In this document: positions 1 to 9,797 of the stretch, piece after piece
Position numbering within the stretch: the stretch's first letter is position 1
Layout of the letters: the number at the start of each line of letters is the position of its first letter
Assembly: GCA_910588855.1 (NCBI GenBank)
Contig: CAJUSR010000013.1
Span: forward strand, 29,537 to 93,536
Source: an uncultured Kineothrix sp.
GTDB taxonomy: Bacteria; Bacillota; Clostridia; Lachnospirales; Lachnospiraceae
Reading direction: 5' to 3'
DNA: 64,000 nucleotides
Program-made: the position numbers and the translations under genes
Notes under the pieces: model-generated
What the model was told of the DNA's origin: nothing
The model's input: only the letters and a program-made list of their open reading frames with translations
Database searches by the model: none

Positions 1-155
1 TTCAGGTTTTCGGTAAACAGTTTTGCTGCCGCTTTCGCCATATTCATTGTCTGGTCTTCCAGCGATTCCCTTACCTTCAAATATCCTCTTCTTCCGTCAA
101 TGGTAGGCCTAATACCAATTACCGGATAATCCCCAATCATTCTGTTTTCTGCCAT
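1..155 (-). CDS. fucI: L-fucose isomerase, N-terminal part (cut by window edge)
   Basis: Only the first 51 codons are inside the window; the gene runs off the left edge. The visible protein contains the motif [19 protein letters not shown] followed by [16 protein letters not shown], which matches from memory the start of FucI (E. coli: [28 protein letters not shown]). FucI converts L-fucose to L-fuculose in the cytoplasm, the first committed step before the kinase and the aldolase encoded at 37 kb. The ATG at 155 has an AGGAGG site about 10 nt upstream. It is divergent from an AraC regulator. The call rests on about 50 residues, but these are highly characteristic. Confidence 0.85.
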   Translation of the reverse strand, partial: [51 protein letters not shown]

Positions 156-493
156 TTAGCAATACCTCCTTCTTCATTCACTCGTTTCGTTTTCCTGATA
201 TAGCTTATCCTGTGCGATAACCGCCCCAATCCTAGAGCTGGATATTGTCTGATTCCGCCCCCGGCGCTGTTATTATCCCCTCCGCTGTTTCGAGGAATAC
301 CATCGGGATTATATGTAAAAATACATCCATTACACCCGGACAGACCTTTCTGCCAAGAAATGTATAACAACATCCGATTATCACACCATAATTACTCTTA
401 ATATAATAATATCACTCGTATTGTGAATCGCATTGTGATATAATAGCATAAAATATAACAATATTCACTTTTTGCGCGATAAGGAGAACCTCT
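156..493. promoter_or_regulatory. Divergent fucI / araC intergenic control region
   Basis: This 338-bp gap between divergent genes has no gene. It is AT-rich near the araC side. A TATAAT box is at 439-444 on the plus strand. An inverted repeat, ATATCAC (409-415) and GTGATAT (435-441), encloses further TTGTGA half-sites and overlaps that box, so it is a candidate operator for the AraC protein or a global regulator. No good -35 box at 17 bp is seen. Operator function is inferred only from position and symmetry. Confidence 0.4.
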
Positions 494-1351
494 ATGCTTT
501 ATTTAGATTATAATGAAAAACAAATGCATGGAACCAAGGACTTTCCGCTTGCTTTTTACCATGTAGACAACAGCCATCCCCGTTACGAAATGCCTTTCCA
601 TTGGCATAAAGAATATGAAATCGTCAGAGTATTAAAAGGCCAGTTCCGCCTTATGTTGGCTGACACGGAAATCATCGCCAAGCCGGAAGAAAGTTTTTTC
701 ATCCCTAGCGGCGCCCTTCATGGCGGCATGCCCGAAAACTGTATTTATGAATGTCTTGTTTTCGATTTGGATCTGCTCTTTCTCCATGCAGACGTCTGCC
801 GGAGCTATTTAAAGAAGATAAAGCATCAGGATATTATCGTCCACCCTATCATCACGAAAGATATCCCCTCCGTCTGCCAGACCATCGGCAGGCTCTTTTC
901 CACCATATCCGAAAAAAATACAGGTTATGAACTAACTGTCATCGGTATCCTGCTTGAACTGTTCGGCCTTATTTTCAGGGAAGAATGCTACACTTGCAAT
1001 ATCCCTGGTTACGAATCCCCCTTCCGGCATATGGAACAGCTCAAGCCTGTCTTTGAATATATTGAAAACCACTATTCTTCCGGTATCAGCCTGCAGCAGT
1101 TATCACAGATTTCCGGTATGTCCCCAAAATATTTCTGCCGGTATTTCCAGGCTATTGCACACAAGACTCCTATGGATTACCTGAACTATTACCGCATAGA
1201 ACGCGCCTGTACCCTGCTTTGCACCACCGATTCCCCCATCACTGCCATCGCTTATGACTGCGGCTTCAACGATTGCAGCTATTTCATAAAATTATTTAAA
1301 AGATACAAACATATTACCCCCAAACAATACCAAATCCAAATGAAACGATGA
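494..1351 (+). CDS. AraC-family transcriptional regulator
   Basis: The 285-residue protein has an N-terminal cupin-like sugar-sensing domain (about 20-140, including FHWHKEYEIVRVLKGQFRLM and the HxH-type cupin start) and a C-terminal AraC double helix-turn-helix (about 185-285, with LQQLSQISGMSPKYFCRYF and the second helix ending ITPKQYQIQMK). The ATG follows an AAGGAG site at 481-486. It is divergent from fucI, so control of fucose catabolism is the simplest inference. The effector cannot be read from sequence. Confidence 0.85.
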   Translation: MLYLDYNEKQMHGTKDFPLAFYHVDNSHPRYEMPFHWHKEYEIVRVLKGQFRLMLADTEIIAKPEESFFIPSGALHGGMPENCIYECLVFDLDLLFLHADVCRSYLKKIKHQDIIVHPIITKDIPSVCQTIGRLFSTISEKNTGYELTVIGILLELFGLIFREECYTCNIPGYESPFRHMEQLKPVFEYIENHYSSGISLQQLSQISGMSPKYFCRYFQAIAHKTPMDYLNYYRIERACTLLCTTDSPITAIAYDCGFNDCSYFIKLFKRYKHITPKQYQIQMKR

Positions 1352-1375
1352 GCATGAGTTGCTCTTCTAATGAAG

Positions 1376-1636
1376 GGCTTTCCTATAAGGGATTGGAGTG
1401 TCAAAAGGTCTATCCGGCAGCGGCGCCTGACATATGGCACAAAAAAATATTGTGCAAGTGACTTTTGTACGATGGAGAGGAGACTCTAAAATCGTGGAAG
1501 CCAATGCTGAACACGATTTTTGTTTTAAGAGGCTCATCGGAATGCTCCGTACAATGGAACGCGCACATATTTTTTGTGCCATATGCCAGACGCCGCTGCC
1601 GGATAGACCTTTTGGCACCCCAATCCTATATAGCAA
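1376..1636. repeat. R1 element, full copy (long terminal inverted repeats)
   Basis: About 250 bp with nearly palindromic ends: TCCTATAAGGGATTGG...GTCAAAAGGTCTATCCGGC on the left, and GCCGGATAGACCTTTTGGC...CCAATCCTATA on the right. The core (about 1455-1560) is almost identical, in the opposite orientation, to the core of the copy at 62611-62889. Partial copies are at about 8383-8465 and 52206-52305. It contains no credible gene: the short frames are artefacts of the symmetry. It fits a MITE-like non-autonomous mobile element or a repeated structured RNA. No target duplication was identified. Confidence 0.7.
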
Positions 1637-1661
1637 AAAGAACAGGGATTGCTCCCTGTTC
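1634..1661 (-). terminator. Rho-independent terminator of the ABC sugar importer operon
   Basis: Read on the minus strand, a 9-bp perfect stem (GAACAGGGA / TCCCTGTTC) with a 4-nt loop is followed by TTTTTGC. It lies 68 bp downstream of the binding-protein stop codon, next to the R1 element. Confidence 0.75.
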
Positions 1662-1728
1662 CTTTCATTGATAACCAAATTTTTTTCACTTCTATGTGAT
1701 TTTTATGTCTTAATACCTTCTCTATGAA

Positions 1729-2934
1729 TTAGTCATAAAGGTTAGGAGCGATGGAAGCGTCTTCCATATTTGTGCTGTCATACCAGTAGCCTTCTGTAGG
1801 GATGTCGCTAACTGTTTCGCCGTTTGCAATTGCAGTCAAAGTTTCAACTGTCTTAATACCCATAGCTAACGGAGACTGTGTAACTGCACCGAACATTGTG
1901 CCGTCTTTGATAGCGCCTTTGATAACAGAACCTGCATCAAAGCCTGCTGCAAGGATATCGCCTGCAGCCGCATCGCTACCAAGTACGCTCAAGTTACCGT
2001 TTGCTGTCAAAATACCTTCAGCTGCAACCTGATTGGAACCGAACATGCCGATTGTGTCTTCTTTATTCAAAATAGCAGAAGCTTCTGTTGCACAAAGTTC
2101 AACTGTTGTCTGAGCCGGAACTGCTACTTCAATGATGATATCAGCACTTGCTTCATCACCTTTGTCTTTGCAGTTGTTTACATAATATTCATTACCGATA
2201 ACTGCAACTGTCTTTCCGTCTGCTGCTGCCAATTCACTGAATTTGTCAATGAAACCAAGGCCACGGCTTGTGATGGATTCGGAAGTTGCTTCCTGGTTTA
2301 CTTCACCGATTCTTACAGGTGCGGTTGCATTTGCAATCACATCTTTCAATGCAGGATAAAGATTTTCTGCTGCTGTTGCGCCTGCACCATAGTTATCTGT
2401 AGCGATTGTCGAAAGAACGGAACCAGCGGGAGCCTTCGGGATACCGGAGTCAAAACATACTACCGGGATACCTTTGTCCATAGCTGTCTGCAATGAGTCA
2501 AGACATGCATCCTGATCACAAGCTGCAAGACCGATGCCGTCAGGCTCATTGTTGATTGCACTGTTAAGCATATTTACCTGATCTGCAATATCGGATTCTG
2601 CGTTAGGGCCTGTACAGTTTGCTTTTACACCCAAATCTGCTGCTGCCTGATTAACACCTGTAACGGCTGCCTGCCAATAAGAAGACTGATAGCTCTTTAC
2701 GATGATTTCAAAAGTATAATCGCCGCCTGCTGTAGTTGTTTCTTCTGCCGGAGCTGCTTCCTCAGCGGGAGCTGCTTCCTCAGCGGGAGCTGCTTCTTCT
2801 GCCGGAGCTGCCTCTTCTGCGGGAGCCGCTTCTTCTGCCGGAGCTGCCGCTTCCTGTGTGCTGTTGCCACAGCCTGCCAAAACGGTTGCTGTCATAGCTG
2901 CACACATAAGTACTGCTAAAATTCTCTTTTTCAT
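1729..2934 (-). CDS. Sugar ABC transporter substrate-binding lipoprotein
   Basis: The 401-residue secreted protein has a lipoprotein signal peptide with lipobox LAGC (Cys22), so it is anchored outside the membrane. An unusual linker of about 40 residues follows, made of six AAPAEE repeats encoded by an 18-bp tandem repeat. The rest is a ribose/LacI-type periplasmic-binding fold (about 70-401; SYQSSYWQAAVTGV near its start, FGSNQVAAEGI in the second lobe). It is the last gene of the importer operon. L-fucose is the best guess for the ligand given fucI and fucU nearby, but this is context only. The linker repeat number may vary between strains. Confidence 0.9.
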   Translation of the reverse strand: MKKRILAVLMCAAMTATVLAGCGNSTQEAAAPAEEAAPAEEAAPAEEAAPAEEAAPAEEAAPAEETTTAGGDYTFEIIVKSYQSSYWQAAVTGVNQAAADLGVKANCTGPNAESDIADQVNMLNSAINNEPDGIGLAACDQDACLDSLQTAMDKGIPVVCFDSGIPKAPAGSVLSTIATDNYGAGATAAENLYPALKDVIANATAPVRIGEVNQEATSESITSRGLGFIDKFSELAAADGKTVAVIGNEYYVNNCKDKGDEASADIIIEVAVPAQTTVELCATEASAILNKEDTIGMFGSNQVAAEGILTANGNLSVLGSDAAAGDILAAGFDAGSVIKGAIKDGTMFGAVTQSPLAMGIKTVETLTAIANGETVSDIPTEGYWYDSTNMEDASIAPNLYD

Positions 2935-3107
2935 TTTCTTTCCTCCTAAAATATTTGGTTATCTATATGATGCCGTTTAGCTCCACGGCTTCCTGTAAAA
3001 CGGGAAACCGTTTTGCCCGGCTTCATACCACTTTCAGCTTATTTCTTAATTTATCTTATCTCGTAATCTTTCATTTATCTTATTTTTGCTTCTTTATAGT
3101 TTACAGG

Positions 3108-4118
3108 CTATACAGTGGCTGCCTTTCTCTTTTTCAGGATATCTACCATAACCGCGCCAATCAGTACCAAACCGGTGATAATCTGCTGCCAGTTTGCCTG
3201 CAGCCCAATATACGGGAGCCCTGTCTTCAACAAACAGATTACAAATACGCCGAGCAGCGAACCGCCTACGCTTCCGGAACCTCCGGAAGCTGAAACCCCA
3301 CCAATAATCGCTCCGCCGATTGCCTCCAGCTCAAATCCGGCTCCCGTGCCGGGCTGTACAGTTGAAAATACTGCGGAATATGCGATAGATGCCAGACCCG
3401 CAAAAAGCCCGGAAATCACATATGCCATAATATGATAAAATTTTACGTTGATGCCCGATAAAATCGTAGCTTCCTTGTTGCTGCCGATTGCGATGGTATA
3501 TCTTCCTATTTTGGTATGGTTCAGCACAAATGCCATCAACAGGACTAAAAGCAGTACCCACACAAACCCTAACGGATATTTCGTATCCCCAATCGTAATC
3601 TTGAAAATATCCCTGAACCAGCTTCCTTCCGAGCCGCTTGTCGGCCATGAAATACCAAAGCTTTTGGAACATATAGATCCAAGCCCTCTAGTTATCATAC
3701 ACGTACAAAGCGTAGCCAAAAACGGCGGCAGACTCATAATGGATACCAACGTGCCGTTCAAAGTGCCAATCAATACACCGAACAATACCGATACAATCAT
3801 CCCTGCCCATGTGGGCCATCCGCAGTGGACTACCAGATAGCCTCCTGCTAAAGAATAACAGATAAGCCCTGTACCGATGGACAAATCAACCCCTCCGGTA
3901 ATCAATGGGAAAGTTACGCCGATTGCCATCAACACTATGTAATAAGAGTAATCCATAATACTAAGTATTGTGGTATATTTTCTAAAGTTCGGACTGAATA
4001 TACTAAAAAATACAAACAAACAAATCACTACCAGAAGAACGATAAATTTTTGACTTCCCGGCTTGGATAAAAATGATCCTTTTTTTTCTGCCGGAGTATT
4101 CACAACCATTTTATTCAT
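3108..4118 (-). CDS. Sugar ABC transporter permease (RbsC type)
   Basis: The 336-residue integral membrane protein has about 8-10 hydrophobic helices and the family motif GGVDLSIGTGLICYS at about 90. The end of the protein has the alanine/glycine-rich stretch GGAIIGGVSASGG typical of RbsC/XylH permeases. It lies between the ATPase (29-bp gap) and the binding protein (173-bp gap) and is one of two permeases in the operon, suggesting a heterodimeric channel. Confidence 0.92.
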   Translation of the reverse strand: MNKMVVNTPAEKKGSFLSKPGSQKFIVLLVVICLFVFFSIFSPNFRKYTTILSIMDYSYYIVLMAIGVTFPLITGGVDLSIGTGLICYSLAGGYLVVHCGWPTWAGMIVSVLFGVLIGTLNGTLVSIMSLPPFLATLCTCMITRGLGSICSKSFGISWPTSGSEGSWFRDIFKITIGDTKYPLGFVWVLLLVLLMAFVLNHTKIGRYTIAIGSNKEATILSGINVKFYHIMAYVISGLFAGLASIAYSAVFSTVQPGTGAGFELEAIGGAIIGGVSASGGSGSVGGSLLGVFVICLLKTGLPYIGLQANWQQIITGLVLIGAVMVDILKKRKAATV

Positions 4119-4146
4119 CTTTATAATCTTGCTCCTTTCTCCGTCT

Positions 4147-5643
4147 TTACCCTATTTCCCTCGTCGCCATATTCATGATTATCTCCTGCGATGCCTCGGA
4201 AATATCTATTTCCCCGGTCTTCCTGCCTTCACACATAACGACAATACGATCACTCATCCTCAAAATCTCCGTCATTTCGGAAGAAATCATAATAATGGAT
4301 TTTCCTTCTTCCGCCAAACGGTTCATCAGCTTATAAATCTCATTTTTAGCACCTACGTCAATACCCCTGGTAGGTTCATCGAAAATCAGGATATCGCAGT
4401 TACGGATTAACCATTTCGCAATAACTACTTTCTGTTGGTTCCCACCAGAAAGGTTTACGACCAACTGATCCACCCCGGGCGTCTTGGTTGCCAAAGATTC
4501 CACATAATCCTGCGCTATTTTGTTTTCCTTCTTTTTATCAATAAACAGCCCTTTTACGAAGTTTTCCAGCGCTGCCATTGTAGAATTTTCCGCTACCGAT
4601 TTCTGGACTACAATACCAAAACGCTTCCGGTCCTCCGACAAATATCCGATGCCATACTTTACCGCATCCTGAGGGGAATTGATTTCCACTTTCTGTCCGT
4701 TAATATAAATATCCCCTCCGGTTTTAGGATCCGCGCCGAAAATTGCCCTCGCTGTTTCCGTCCTTCCTGCTCCCATCAAGCCTGAAAATCCAAGGACTTC
4801 GCCCTTCCTCAATTCAAAGCTGACATCCTGTACCATCCTGCCCGCATTCAGTTTTTCTACCTTCAGCACTACCGGCGCATCTTTCGGCACTGCGCTTTCC
4901 GTCTTCGGGTCTTCATAAATAACACGACCTACCATCATATTGATGATGTCGTCTTTTGTACACTCTTTGGTAATCAGGGTACCCACATAACCGCCGTCCC
5001 TCATAACCGTTACCCTGTCTGTAATGACTTTAATTTCATCCATACGGTGTGAAATATAAACGATACCGAGCTGCTGTTTACGCAAATCCCTGATAATTTT
5101 AAAGAGTTCCTCTATTTCCGTTTCCGTCAAAGCAGCCGAAGGCTCATCGAAAATAATTACTTTCGCTTCGTGGGAAATTGCCTTTGCAATTTCGCACATC
5201 TGTTGTTTCCCGACTGTCAGATTGCTCATCATCTCCGTAGGGTCTATGTCGATATGAAGCTTCTGGAACAGCTTGCTTGCTTCTTCATTCATCTTTTTAT
5301 CATCAATACGGATTCCCTTTTTAAATTCCCTGCCGATAAAAATATTCTGAGCTACCGTCAGATGCCCAAGCATATTCAATTCCTGATGCACAATGACAAT
5401 ACCTGCATCCTGCGCTTCCCTTGTATTGTGAAATTCTACTTCTTTCCCTTCAAATACAATGCTTCCGGAATCTTTTGTATAAATTCCCGTAAGGACTTTC
5501 ATTAAAGTAGATTTACCAGCGCCATTTTCCCCCATCAGCGCATGCACTTCGCCTTTTTTCACTTCAAAGTTTACATGATCCAGCGCATGTACGCCCGGGA
5601 AAGATTTATCTATTTCATTCATTGTTAAGATTGTATCGCCCAT
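4147..5643 (-). CDS. Sugar ABC transporter ATP-binding protein, double domain (RbsA/MglA type)
   Basis: The 498-residue protein carries two nucleotide-binding domains. The first has Walker A GENGAGKSTLMK, signature LTVGKQQM and Walker B VIIFDEPSAAL; the second has GLMGAGRTE in place of Walker A, signature LSGGNQQK and Walker B ILIFDEPTRGID. The degenerate P-loop in the second half is normal for carbohydrate-uptake class 2 ATPases. It energises the two adjacent permeases. Confidence 0.95.
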   Translation of the reverse strand: MGDTILTMNEIDKSFPGVHALDHVNFEVKKGEVHALMGENGAGKSTLMKVLTGIYTKDSGSIVFEGKEVEFHNTREAQDAGIVIVHQELNMLGHLTVAQNIFIGREFKKGIRIDDKKMNEEASKLFQKLHIDIDPTEMMSNLTVGKQQMCEIAKAISHEAKVIIFDEPSAALTETEIEELFKIIRDLRKQQLGIVYISHRMDEIKVITDRVTVMRDGGYVGTLITKECTKDDIINMMVGRVIYEDPKTESAVPKDAPVVLKVEKLNAGRMVQDVSFELRKGEVLGFSGLMGAGRTETARAIFGADPKTGGDIYINGQKVEINSPQDAVKYGIGYLSEDRKRFGIVVQKSVAENSTMAALENFVKGLFIDKKKENKIAQDYVESLATKTPGVDQLVVNLSGGNQQKVVIAKWLIRNCDILIFDEPTRGIDVGAKNEIYKLMNRLAEEGKSIIMISSEMTEILRMSDRIVVMCEGRKTGEIDISEASQEIIMNMATREIG

Positions 5644-5698
5644 TTCTTTACCTTCACCTTTCCATATTTCTCATAGTTATAATCCAATTGCCCAAACG

Positions 5699-6670
5699 TT
5701 AATTTTTCCTACGTCTTGTCGCAACATCCGCATAAACTGCCACGATAACGATGATACCGGTAATGATGAGCTGATAATCCTTGCTGAAGCCAAGAGCCAA
5801 TATACCTTCCTGCAAAAGGGCAATGATAAACACGCCGATTACCGTACCGCTTATGGACGCCAGCCCTCCGACCATAGACGTTCCGCCCATTACGCATCCT
5901 GCAATAGCTTCGTTGTTATACTGATCTCCATACCCCGGCTGCACGGTAGTATAAGCAGCCACATAGAAAATAGCCGCAATGCCAACCAGCGTTCCACAGA
6001 TAACATAAGCCAGCATCTCCCATTTTTTCACATTTACACCGGAAAGGCGGACTGCTTCTTTATTGCTTCCAAGGCTCAATATGTAACGGCCTGCTTTTGT
6101 CTGGTTCAGCAAAATAGAACAAAGGACTGCGAACACAAGAAAGATAACAAGCCCTACCGGAAAATTCCCTACTTTTATAAAACTTCTATACCAGCCGTTT
6201 GCATCCACTGACTGAGGCCAGCTTACGGACTGGGTCTTTGTAAATACGGACGCAAGCCCTTTGGCAATATTCATGCTCGCCATCGAAATAATAAAAGGAG
6301 GCACTGTCCAATATGACACAAAGTACCCGTTGAATACACCGAATAAAGTGCCGACCAATACACTAATCACAAGGCTTAATGCCATCGGAACACCATAACT
6401 TGTCAAGCAATAGCCGGAAATCAGCGCGGAACAGAACATAACCGGCCCGATAGAAAAATCAATACCCCCGGTGGCTATTACAAATGTAACGCCCAAAGAT
6501 AAAAAACCAAGGAAATACGCATAATTCAATGCGCTCATAATTCTCTGCATGCCGACAAACTTATCGCTAAGCATACAAAAAACCGCATACATCAGTAAAA
6601 GAACGCCACATAATACAATTCTGTTGATACCAATCTTCTTTACAATTGGATTTTGTTTAATCTTTTCCAA
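5699..6670 (-). CDS. Sugar ABC transporter permease (RbsC type), second copy
   Basis: The 323-residue multi-helix membrane protein has the motif ATGGIDFSIGPVMFCS at about 65-80 and GCVMGGTSMVGG in the C-terminal third, as in RbsC permeases. It starts at a TTG codon (6670), chosen because GGGAGG lies about 7 nt upstream. It is paralogous to the permease at 3108-4118, so the importer probably uses a permease pair. Confidence 0.9.
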   Translation of the reverse strand: MEKIKQNPIVKKIGINRIVLCGVLLLMYAVFCMLSDKFVGMQRIMSALNYAYFLGFLSLGVTFVIATGGIDFSIGPVMFCSALISGYCLTSYGVPMALSLVISVLVGTLFGVFNGYFVSYWTVPPFIISMASMNIAKGLASVFTKTQSVSWPQSVDANGWYRSFIKVGNFPVGLVIFLVFAVLCSILLNQTKAGRYILSLGSNKEAVRLSGVNVKKWEMLAYVICGTLVGIAAIFYVAAYTTVQPGYGDQYNNEAIAGCVMGGTSMVGGLASISGTVIGVFIIALLQEGILALGFSKDYQLIITGIIVIVAVYADVATRRRKN

Positions 6671-6730
6671 TTTTCTTCCTCCCTACCATATTTCGTTTGT
6701 TAACATAACCATTTCCGCATATAAATGCAT

Positions 6731-7354
6731 CTACTGATTCACACAGAGGTTCTTCCCTACCAGCCCCATCGGGCTGCCCTCCGGAAGGTTCCCTTCGGGA
6801 TGCCCGAACAGCCATTTGTTCTTCGCCGTAAGATGCCCGTCTTCTCCTTCTGTGTGAATACCATCCAAGTTCCGGTTCGTGCCTTTCGGAAGTACGATTG
6901 CCACCTTGAACCCATCATCCCTCACACCGCAGGGGGCATAATGAAGCGTTGTGGCATAAATCTCTACCGCAGTGCCCTTTGGCAGCAAAAATGCCTCTAC
7001 CAGAGAAGTGTCATAGGTAAAATCACTCCCCATGTCCTGCTCACTCCCCAACAGCAAAACAGCATCCGTTGCGGCAACGTTAACCTCAGAACTTTTATGA
7101 TATTCCAATGCATTCAGCATCGAATTATGTCCATTACAATAACCAATCTGTATTTCCATTTCCCCAAAGCTTTTAGAAACCAGCTCCCCCTTTACCGGAA
7201 GCGCCTCCAAAATATCCAGACCCGGCACATATTCCACTCCCTCCGGCAAAGGCGTATGTTCCTCCAACGCCTTTACCAATCCGGAAAAATCAATATCCTT
7301 TATCACCTTCCCATATCGTTTAAACCTTGTGTCTTCTACACTATATATCTTCAT
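6731..7354 (-). CDS. DUF4867-family protein, first gene of the importer operon
   Basis: A 207-residue soluble protein. The start at 7354 (MKIYSVEDTRFKRYG) is chosen over a longer frame because GGAGG lies 6-7 nt upstream. I recognise it as DUF4867, a family often found in sugar-utilisation operons of Firmicutes and without a proven function. The segment ATTLHYAPCGV and a repeated glycine/beta-rich pattern suggest a cupin-like or sugar-handling fold. Its place upstream of the ABC genes, in the same orientation, suggests a role in handling the imported sugar or sugar acid. Confidence 0.7.
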   Translation of the reverse strand: MKIYSVEDTRFKRYGKVIKDIDFSGLVKALEEHTPLPEGVEYVPGLDILEALPVKGELVSKSFGEMEIQIGYCNGHNSMLNALEYHKSSEVNVAATDAVLLLGSEQDMGSDFTYDTSLVEAFLLPKGTAVEIYATTLHYAPCGVRDDGFKVAIVLPKGTNRNLDGIHTEGEDGHLTAKNKWLFGHPEGNLPEGSPMGLVGKNLCVNQ

Positions 7355-7419
7355 GCCAACCTCCATGCCAAAGTACCCTGCTGGGATGATATGCTTCATA
7401 CTGCCCTTATCTATCCCTC

Positions 7420-7448
7420 TTGCCAATGCCTGAAAATATCTTTATAAT
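7420..7448 (+). promoter_or_regulatory. Promoter of the small lipoprotein gene
   Basis: TTGCCA (7420-7425) and TATAAT (7443-7448) are separated by 17 bp, 38 bp before the start codon at 7486. This is a near-consensus sigma-A promoter. Confidence 0.7.
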
Positions 7449-7485
7449 ATTTTTTGTTCCAGCAATTACCAAAAGGAGAATTTAT

Positions 7486-8022
7486 ATGAAATCATCAAAC
7501 AAAAAAATTAAACTGTTGAAATCCGTTTTCTTAGTGTTGCTGCTTCCCGCCCTCTTGCTTCCCATTGGCTGCGGGAAAGAAAACCCTGCCCCTCCGGTCG
7601 CCCCTTTCAGCGAAGCCTCCTGGCAGTATACTTTAGAAGACGTCCTCTCTTACGAGGGGGAAGGTTACACCACATACGATTCCGTATACGGGGGAACCTG
7701 TTATACCTACCCTAAAATTTATCAGGAACGCCAAGGCACCATCAAATACATGTTCGATGGAGAAGAACGTCTAATGTGCGTTGCCTGGACTTGTGCTGCT
7801 GACGAAGAACAGGAACTTTACGACTTCTATAGCCAAATCGAAGAATCCGTAGATGCAATAACCAATGAAGATAAACCGGATCCGGACAAACCGCTCACTT
7901 CCGGCCGTGTATGGTACCGTGAAGAGGGGAATATCATCTTAAGCCTTATGATAACCTCAGACTTAAAAGTGCTTCAATATGGCTATCTCCACCCCGATGT
8001 ATCCAGCCCGCCCAAGGAATAG
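7486..8022 (+). CDS. Small secreted lipoprotein of unknown function
   Basis: 178 residues, starting at the ATG after AAAAGGAG. The N-terminus has a basic region (KSSNKKIKLLK), a hydrophobic core and a lipobox-like end LPIGC, giving a mature protein starting at about Cys27. The mature part is acidic, with the aromatic-rich segment SYEGEGYTTYDSVYGGTCY. I do not recognise the family. It has its own promoter and is transcribed away from the ABC operon. Confidence 0.65.
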   Translation: MKSSNKKIKLLKSVFLVLLLPALLLPIGCGKENPAPPVAPFSEASWQYTLEDVLSYEGEGYTTYDSVYGGTCYTYPKIYQERQGTIKYMFDGEERLMCVAWTCAADEEQELYDFYSQIEESVDAITNEDKPDPDKPLTSGRVWYREEGNIILSLMITSDLKVLQYGYLHPDVSSPPKE

Positions 8023-8779
8023 CAGCCCCCTATCCGGCATGGCTTTTGGGTCAATTCCAACAGTCATTTTGACTTTTGACCCCATTTAGTAAATTTATTA
8101 TATAAATATCCAATTTCTTTTTAAATTGAATATCTTACAGAAAAGGGTTAAAAATCTACTATCGCATTTTTTTGCATAAATTTGTGTGCCGGAAGTTATA
8201 CCCATTGGCATTGTTTGGTAGGCGGCATAAAAAAGAATCCTGTTTGCAGGATTCTCCGCCTGCGGCGGGTCGCGGCAGCAACATACTCCCCTCCGCCGCA
8301 ATGCGATAATTGCTTTTTACCATATGGTAAAAAAGTGTCTTTGACACTTCATCAATTTATGTCTTTCTTATGAAGGACCTTCCTATAATGATCCGGGTGT
8401 CAAAAGGTCTTCCCTGCAGTGCCGCTTAGCAGATGGCACAAAAAATTTGCGCACGTTCCTTCGCATAAAGTATTTTAGTGAAGCTCATAATATACAAATG
8501 CAGTATCCGCCCATCATCTCCGCTCTTTGGACAGATACTGCATTTATTGTTGTTGAGCTGGTATCCGGCTCGTTCTTAATGCTCTTAAATTACACTATGT
8601 CGTAATTTAATGTTTTTTATGTTTCCTTCTTTTATGTCTCTTGGGTTTTCACATTCTGCTTTACGCTTCCTGCTTCTATGTTTTCTTGCTTTTACGTTTT
8701 CGGCTTTCTGTTTCCTGCTTCTACATTTTCAGCTCTACGTTTTCCGCTTTCTGTTTCCTATTTTAATCTTCTTTTAAAT
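8023..8779. repeat. Gene-free 757-bp region with R3 + partial R1 repeats and a pyrimidine-rich tract
   Basis: No gene is seen. Positions 8226-8465 are collinear with 62437-62690: an R3 unit (GGATTCTCCGCCTGCGGCGG core) is followed by the hairpin AAGTGTC-TT-GACACTT and the left half of R1. An inverted repeat with 12-bp arms (8496-8507 / 8534-8545, core GCAGTATC) follows and may act as a terminator. Positions 8630-8770 are a degenerate pyrimidine-rich tract with repeated TTTTCNGCTTT-like words, purine-rich on the strand of the neighbouring genes. Confidence 0.7.
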
Positions 8780-9790
8780 TTAAAGCCCCGTAATCTTTCC
8801 GTCCAAATCCCACAAGTCTTCCCAGCCGGAAGCACCTTGCCACAAAAATACCTGCCCTTTAATCAGCCTGCAGTTTTTGTCCGCTTTTTGGATTTTTTCC
8901 ATTTCCTCCGGTGTCAAAGGGTCTTCGACCGCACATTTTAAATTGCCGATATACTGGGGTTCCTTCACGGAAAAGGGAATCGGTATCTGCCCTCTTTGTA
9001 CCGCCCACTTTAAGCATACAATTGCCGGGTGTACATTATGTGCCTTTGCAATCTCCACAATTTCCGGCAATTCCGTATCCGCAACATCTTCAATGGTCCT
9101 GTCCCTTTCCGGCCTGGAAGGGGAGCCTATCGGGCAATACCCGATGGGCTGTATCCCATGATTTACCGCATATTCAAACAACTCCGGCTGCTGGAAACCG
9201 GGATGGCATTCCATCTCAAGCGCAGCAGGCTTGATTCTGCACAGGGGCAATACTGCTTCTAATTTGGGAATGGTCATATTGGACATTCCGATATACCTCA
9301 CCATCCCCTTATCTACCAACTCTTCGCACTGCCGCCACGTATCCATAAACTCATCAATGGAAAACGGTTTGGAATCCGGGTTCCTGGAATCCCCGCTGCA
9401 GCCGGGCGCATGATAATTGGGGAACGGCCAATGCACAAAATACAAGTCGATATAATCCAACTGCAAATCTTTCAGGCTCTTTTCACAGGATTTTAAGACT
9501 TCCCTATGCATGTCATTCCATACCTTAGAGGTAATAAACAATTCCTCCCTCTTAATCGCTGTTTCCGCCAGCGCCTTATGTATCACTTCGCCGATTCTGT
9601 CCTCGTTCTGGTATACCGAAGCGCAGTCAATAAGCCGGTAGCCGCTTAAAATCGCCCCATAAACGGCATCGCTCACCTGCTGCGGCGAATATTTATCCGA
9701 GCCGAAAGTCCCAATCCCTACCGCAGGTATCTCCTCCCCGGTATATAATTTCCTTTTCGGCACATCGGCAGGATTTATTCTATTTTCCAT
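8780..9790 (-). CDS. Aldo/keto reductase
   Basis: The 336-residue NADPH-dependent aldehyde/ketone reductase has a TIM barrel. AKR signatures are present: GIGTFGSDKY at the N-terminus, DCASVYQNEDRIGEVI with the catalytic Asp/Tyr, the catalytic lysine in ITSKVWNDMH, and the active-site His in DLYFVHWPF. The ATG follows GAGG and is immediately preceded by the putative pseudoknot leader (9798-9861). It lies 117 bp downstream of the zinc alcohol dehydrogenase and may form a polyol or sugar-alcohol oxidoreductase pair with it. The substrate is unknown. Confidence 0.92.
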   Translation of the reverse strand: MENRINPADVPKRKLYTGEEIPAVGIGTFGSDKYSPQQVSDAVYGAILSGYRLIDCASVYQNEDRIGEVIHKALAETAIKREELFITSKVWNDMHREVLKSCEKSLKDLQLDYIDLYFVHWPFPNYHAPGCSGDSRNPDSKPFSIDEFMDTWRQCEELVDKGMVRYIGMSNMTIPKLEAVLPLCRIKPAALEMECHPGFQQPELFEYAVNHGIQPIGYCPIGSPSRPERDRTIEDVADTELPEIVEIAKAHNVHPAIVCLKWAVQRGQIPIPFSVKEPQYIGNLKCAVEDPLTPEEMEKIQKADKNCRLIKGQVFLWQGASGWEDLWDLDGKITGL

Positions 9791-9797
9791 CTTCTTT

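Noticed and set aside
1434..1727. Small proteins encoded inside R1 elements
   Set aside because: The frames occur on both strands as a result of the inverted repeats, and copies at 62.6 kb do not keep one common frame.
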